This document shows, piece after piece, positions 63,464 to 64,000 of a stretch of 64,000 nucleotides of DNA. Source of the stretch: Maribacter luteus. GTDB lineage: Bacteria; Bacteroidota; Bacteroidia; Flavobacteriales; Flavobacteriaceae. A model generated the notes under the pieces. It saw only the letters and a program-made list of their open reading frames with translations. It was not told the origin of the DNA and ran no database searches. Numbering within the stretch: the stretch's first letter is position 1; each line of letters begins with the position of its first letter. The stretch is from the NCBI RefSeq assembly GCF_009674825.1, contig NZ_WKJH01000024.1:310001-374000 (forward strand), given 5' to 3'. The position numbers and the translations under genes were made by a program.

Positions 63464-64000
63464 ATGAAAGATGAATCTTCATACTTAATTAAAAAATTGG
63501 TGCGTCAAATTACCATATGCTGTAGTTTGATCGTATTGATCGCCACTATTGCTCTATTATTCTTTTTTGATGTGTTTTCGAAAGAACCGGCACCCTTAGA
63601 AGAAACCATGCTCATACCGATAGCATCAAAATATGATATTTCATTATTGGACGATTCCAAAGAAAATACGGCCATTAAATATGGGTATCAACTTTTTGTG
63701 AATTCCCCCAAATACATTGGCCCGGATAATGAAGAACCGGATAAGGCATACTCTGGCAATCGTTTGGCATGTAACAACTGTCATTTAAAGGCTGGTACAA
63801 AACCCTTTTCCGCACCGCTAATCGGTATCATCAACCGATTTCCACAGTATAGGGGAAGGGAAAACAAAATCGGCACGATCCAGGAACGCATCAATGGCTG
63901 TATGGAGAGAAGTATGAACGGTAGTACTTTACCACCTAACGGAAAGGAAATGCAGGCCTTTGTAAAATATTTGACATGGCTCAGCAGATTTACACCTGAG
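63464..64000 (+). CDS. tsdA: TsdA-like thiosulfate dehydrogenase, cytochrome c (N-terminal part)
   Basis: The first 179 codons are seen; the gene runs off the right edge. An uncleaved membrane anchor or signal (about residues 9-38) is followed by a cytochrome c domain with the haem motif CNNCH (about 104-108). LKAGTKPFSAPLIGIINRFPQYRGRE and INGCMERSMNG follow, the latter holding the cysteine that serves as axial haem ligand in TsdA. TsdA oxidises two thiosulfate to tetrathionate, or works in reverse. The second haem domain should lie outside the window. It starts 185 bp after the Ig-like gene, with no evident link to it. Confidence 0.82.
   Translation, partial: MKDESSYLIKKLVRQITICCSLIVLIATIALLFFFDVFSKEPAPLEETMLIPIASKYDISLLDDSKENTAIKYGYQLFVNSPKYIGPDNEEPDKAYSGNRLACNNCHLKAGTKPFSAPLIGIINRFPQYRGRENKIGTIQERINGCMERSMNGSTLPPNGKEMQAFVKYLTWLSRFTPE

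Overview
The window looks like chromosomal DNA of a marine-type member of the Flavobacteriaceae (Bacteroidota). The evidence is AT-rich sequence, promoters of the TAnnTTTG type, several lipoprotein signal peptides, a hybrid two-component sensor with AraC output, and the SpoIIM/DUF4129/DUF4350/MoxR/DUF58 membrane cluster typical of the phylum. I saw no rRNA, tRNA, CRISPR, prophage or insertion sequence.

Layout. 1-3.7 kb: the start of ribA (cut by the window edge), then a minus-strand operon headed by a DUF134 regulator with two NifX-like cofactor proteins, a tiny DUF5320 protein and two MinD-type ATPases carrying inserted 2x[4Fe-4S] ferredoxins. This set resembles the Mo/Cu 'orange protein' (ORP) complex of anaerobes and is unexpected here. 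4-9.8 kb: a serine hydrolase, a Dps ferritin, a YhdH-type reductase with a divergent HxlR regulator, and a YeiH transporter with a LysR regulator. 9.9-17 kb: a carbohydrate cluster (CE2-like esterase, heparinase II/III-type lyase, YiaK-type diketogulonate reductase, HAD phosphatase) interrupted by a YcaQ-like DNA glycosylase and scarred by a duplication of about 360 bp that left a chimeric pseudogene. 17-29.8 kb: cupin and AraC regulator, a VOC protein, a 1159-residue protein that is probably PPi-dependent PEP carboxykinase, a peroxiredoxin, aroQ, three outer-membrane barrels, xerD and an M20 amidohydrolase. 30-34 kb: ECF sigma factor with a membrane partner, PlsC, Nudix, cyclophilin and a TRIC channel. 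34.2-41.1 kb: RDD opposite a six-gene SpoIIM-to-DUF58 operon. 41-51 kb: housekeeping and stress genes, including a Crp/Fnr regulator next to an OsmC gene. 51.8-63.3 kb: a hybrid two-component sensor followed by a leucine-rich-repeat lipoprotein and four secreted proteins of unknown function, one of which looks like the lipid-binding module of animal vitellogenin. 63.5 kb to the end: the N-terminal half of a TsdA-like thiosulfate dehydrogenase.

Themes. (1) Two stress genes 40 kb apart, dps and osmC, share a GTRACCAAKGTTAC operator placed at exactly the same distance from the predicted -7 box. This suggests one Crp/Fnr-type activator, possibly the one encoded at 45.1 kb. (2) Perfect or decayed 7-bp tandem repeats lie at or downstream of stop codons at five places, with a different heptamer each time. 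(3) The four secreted proteins between 58 and 63.3 kb are the best candidate for an undescribed system: a vitellogenin-like lipoprotein flanked by a beta-rich secreted protein and a protein with Ig-like repeats.
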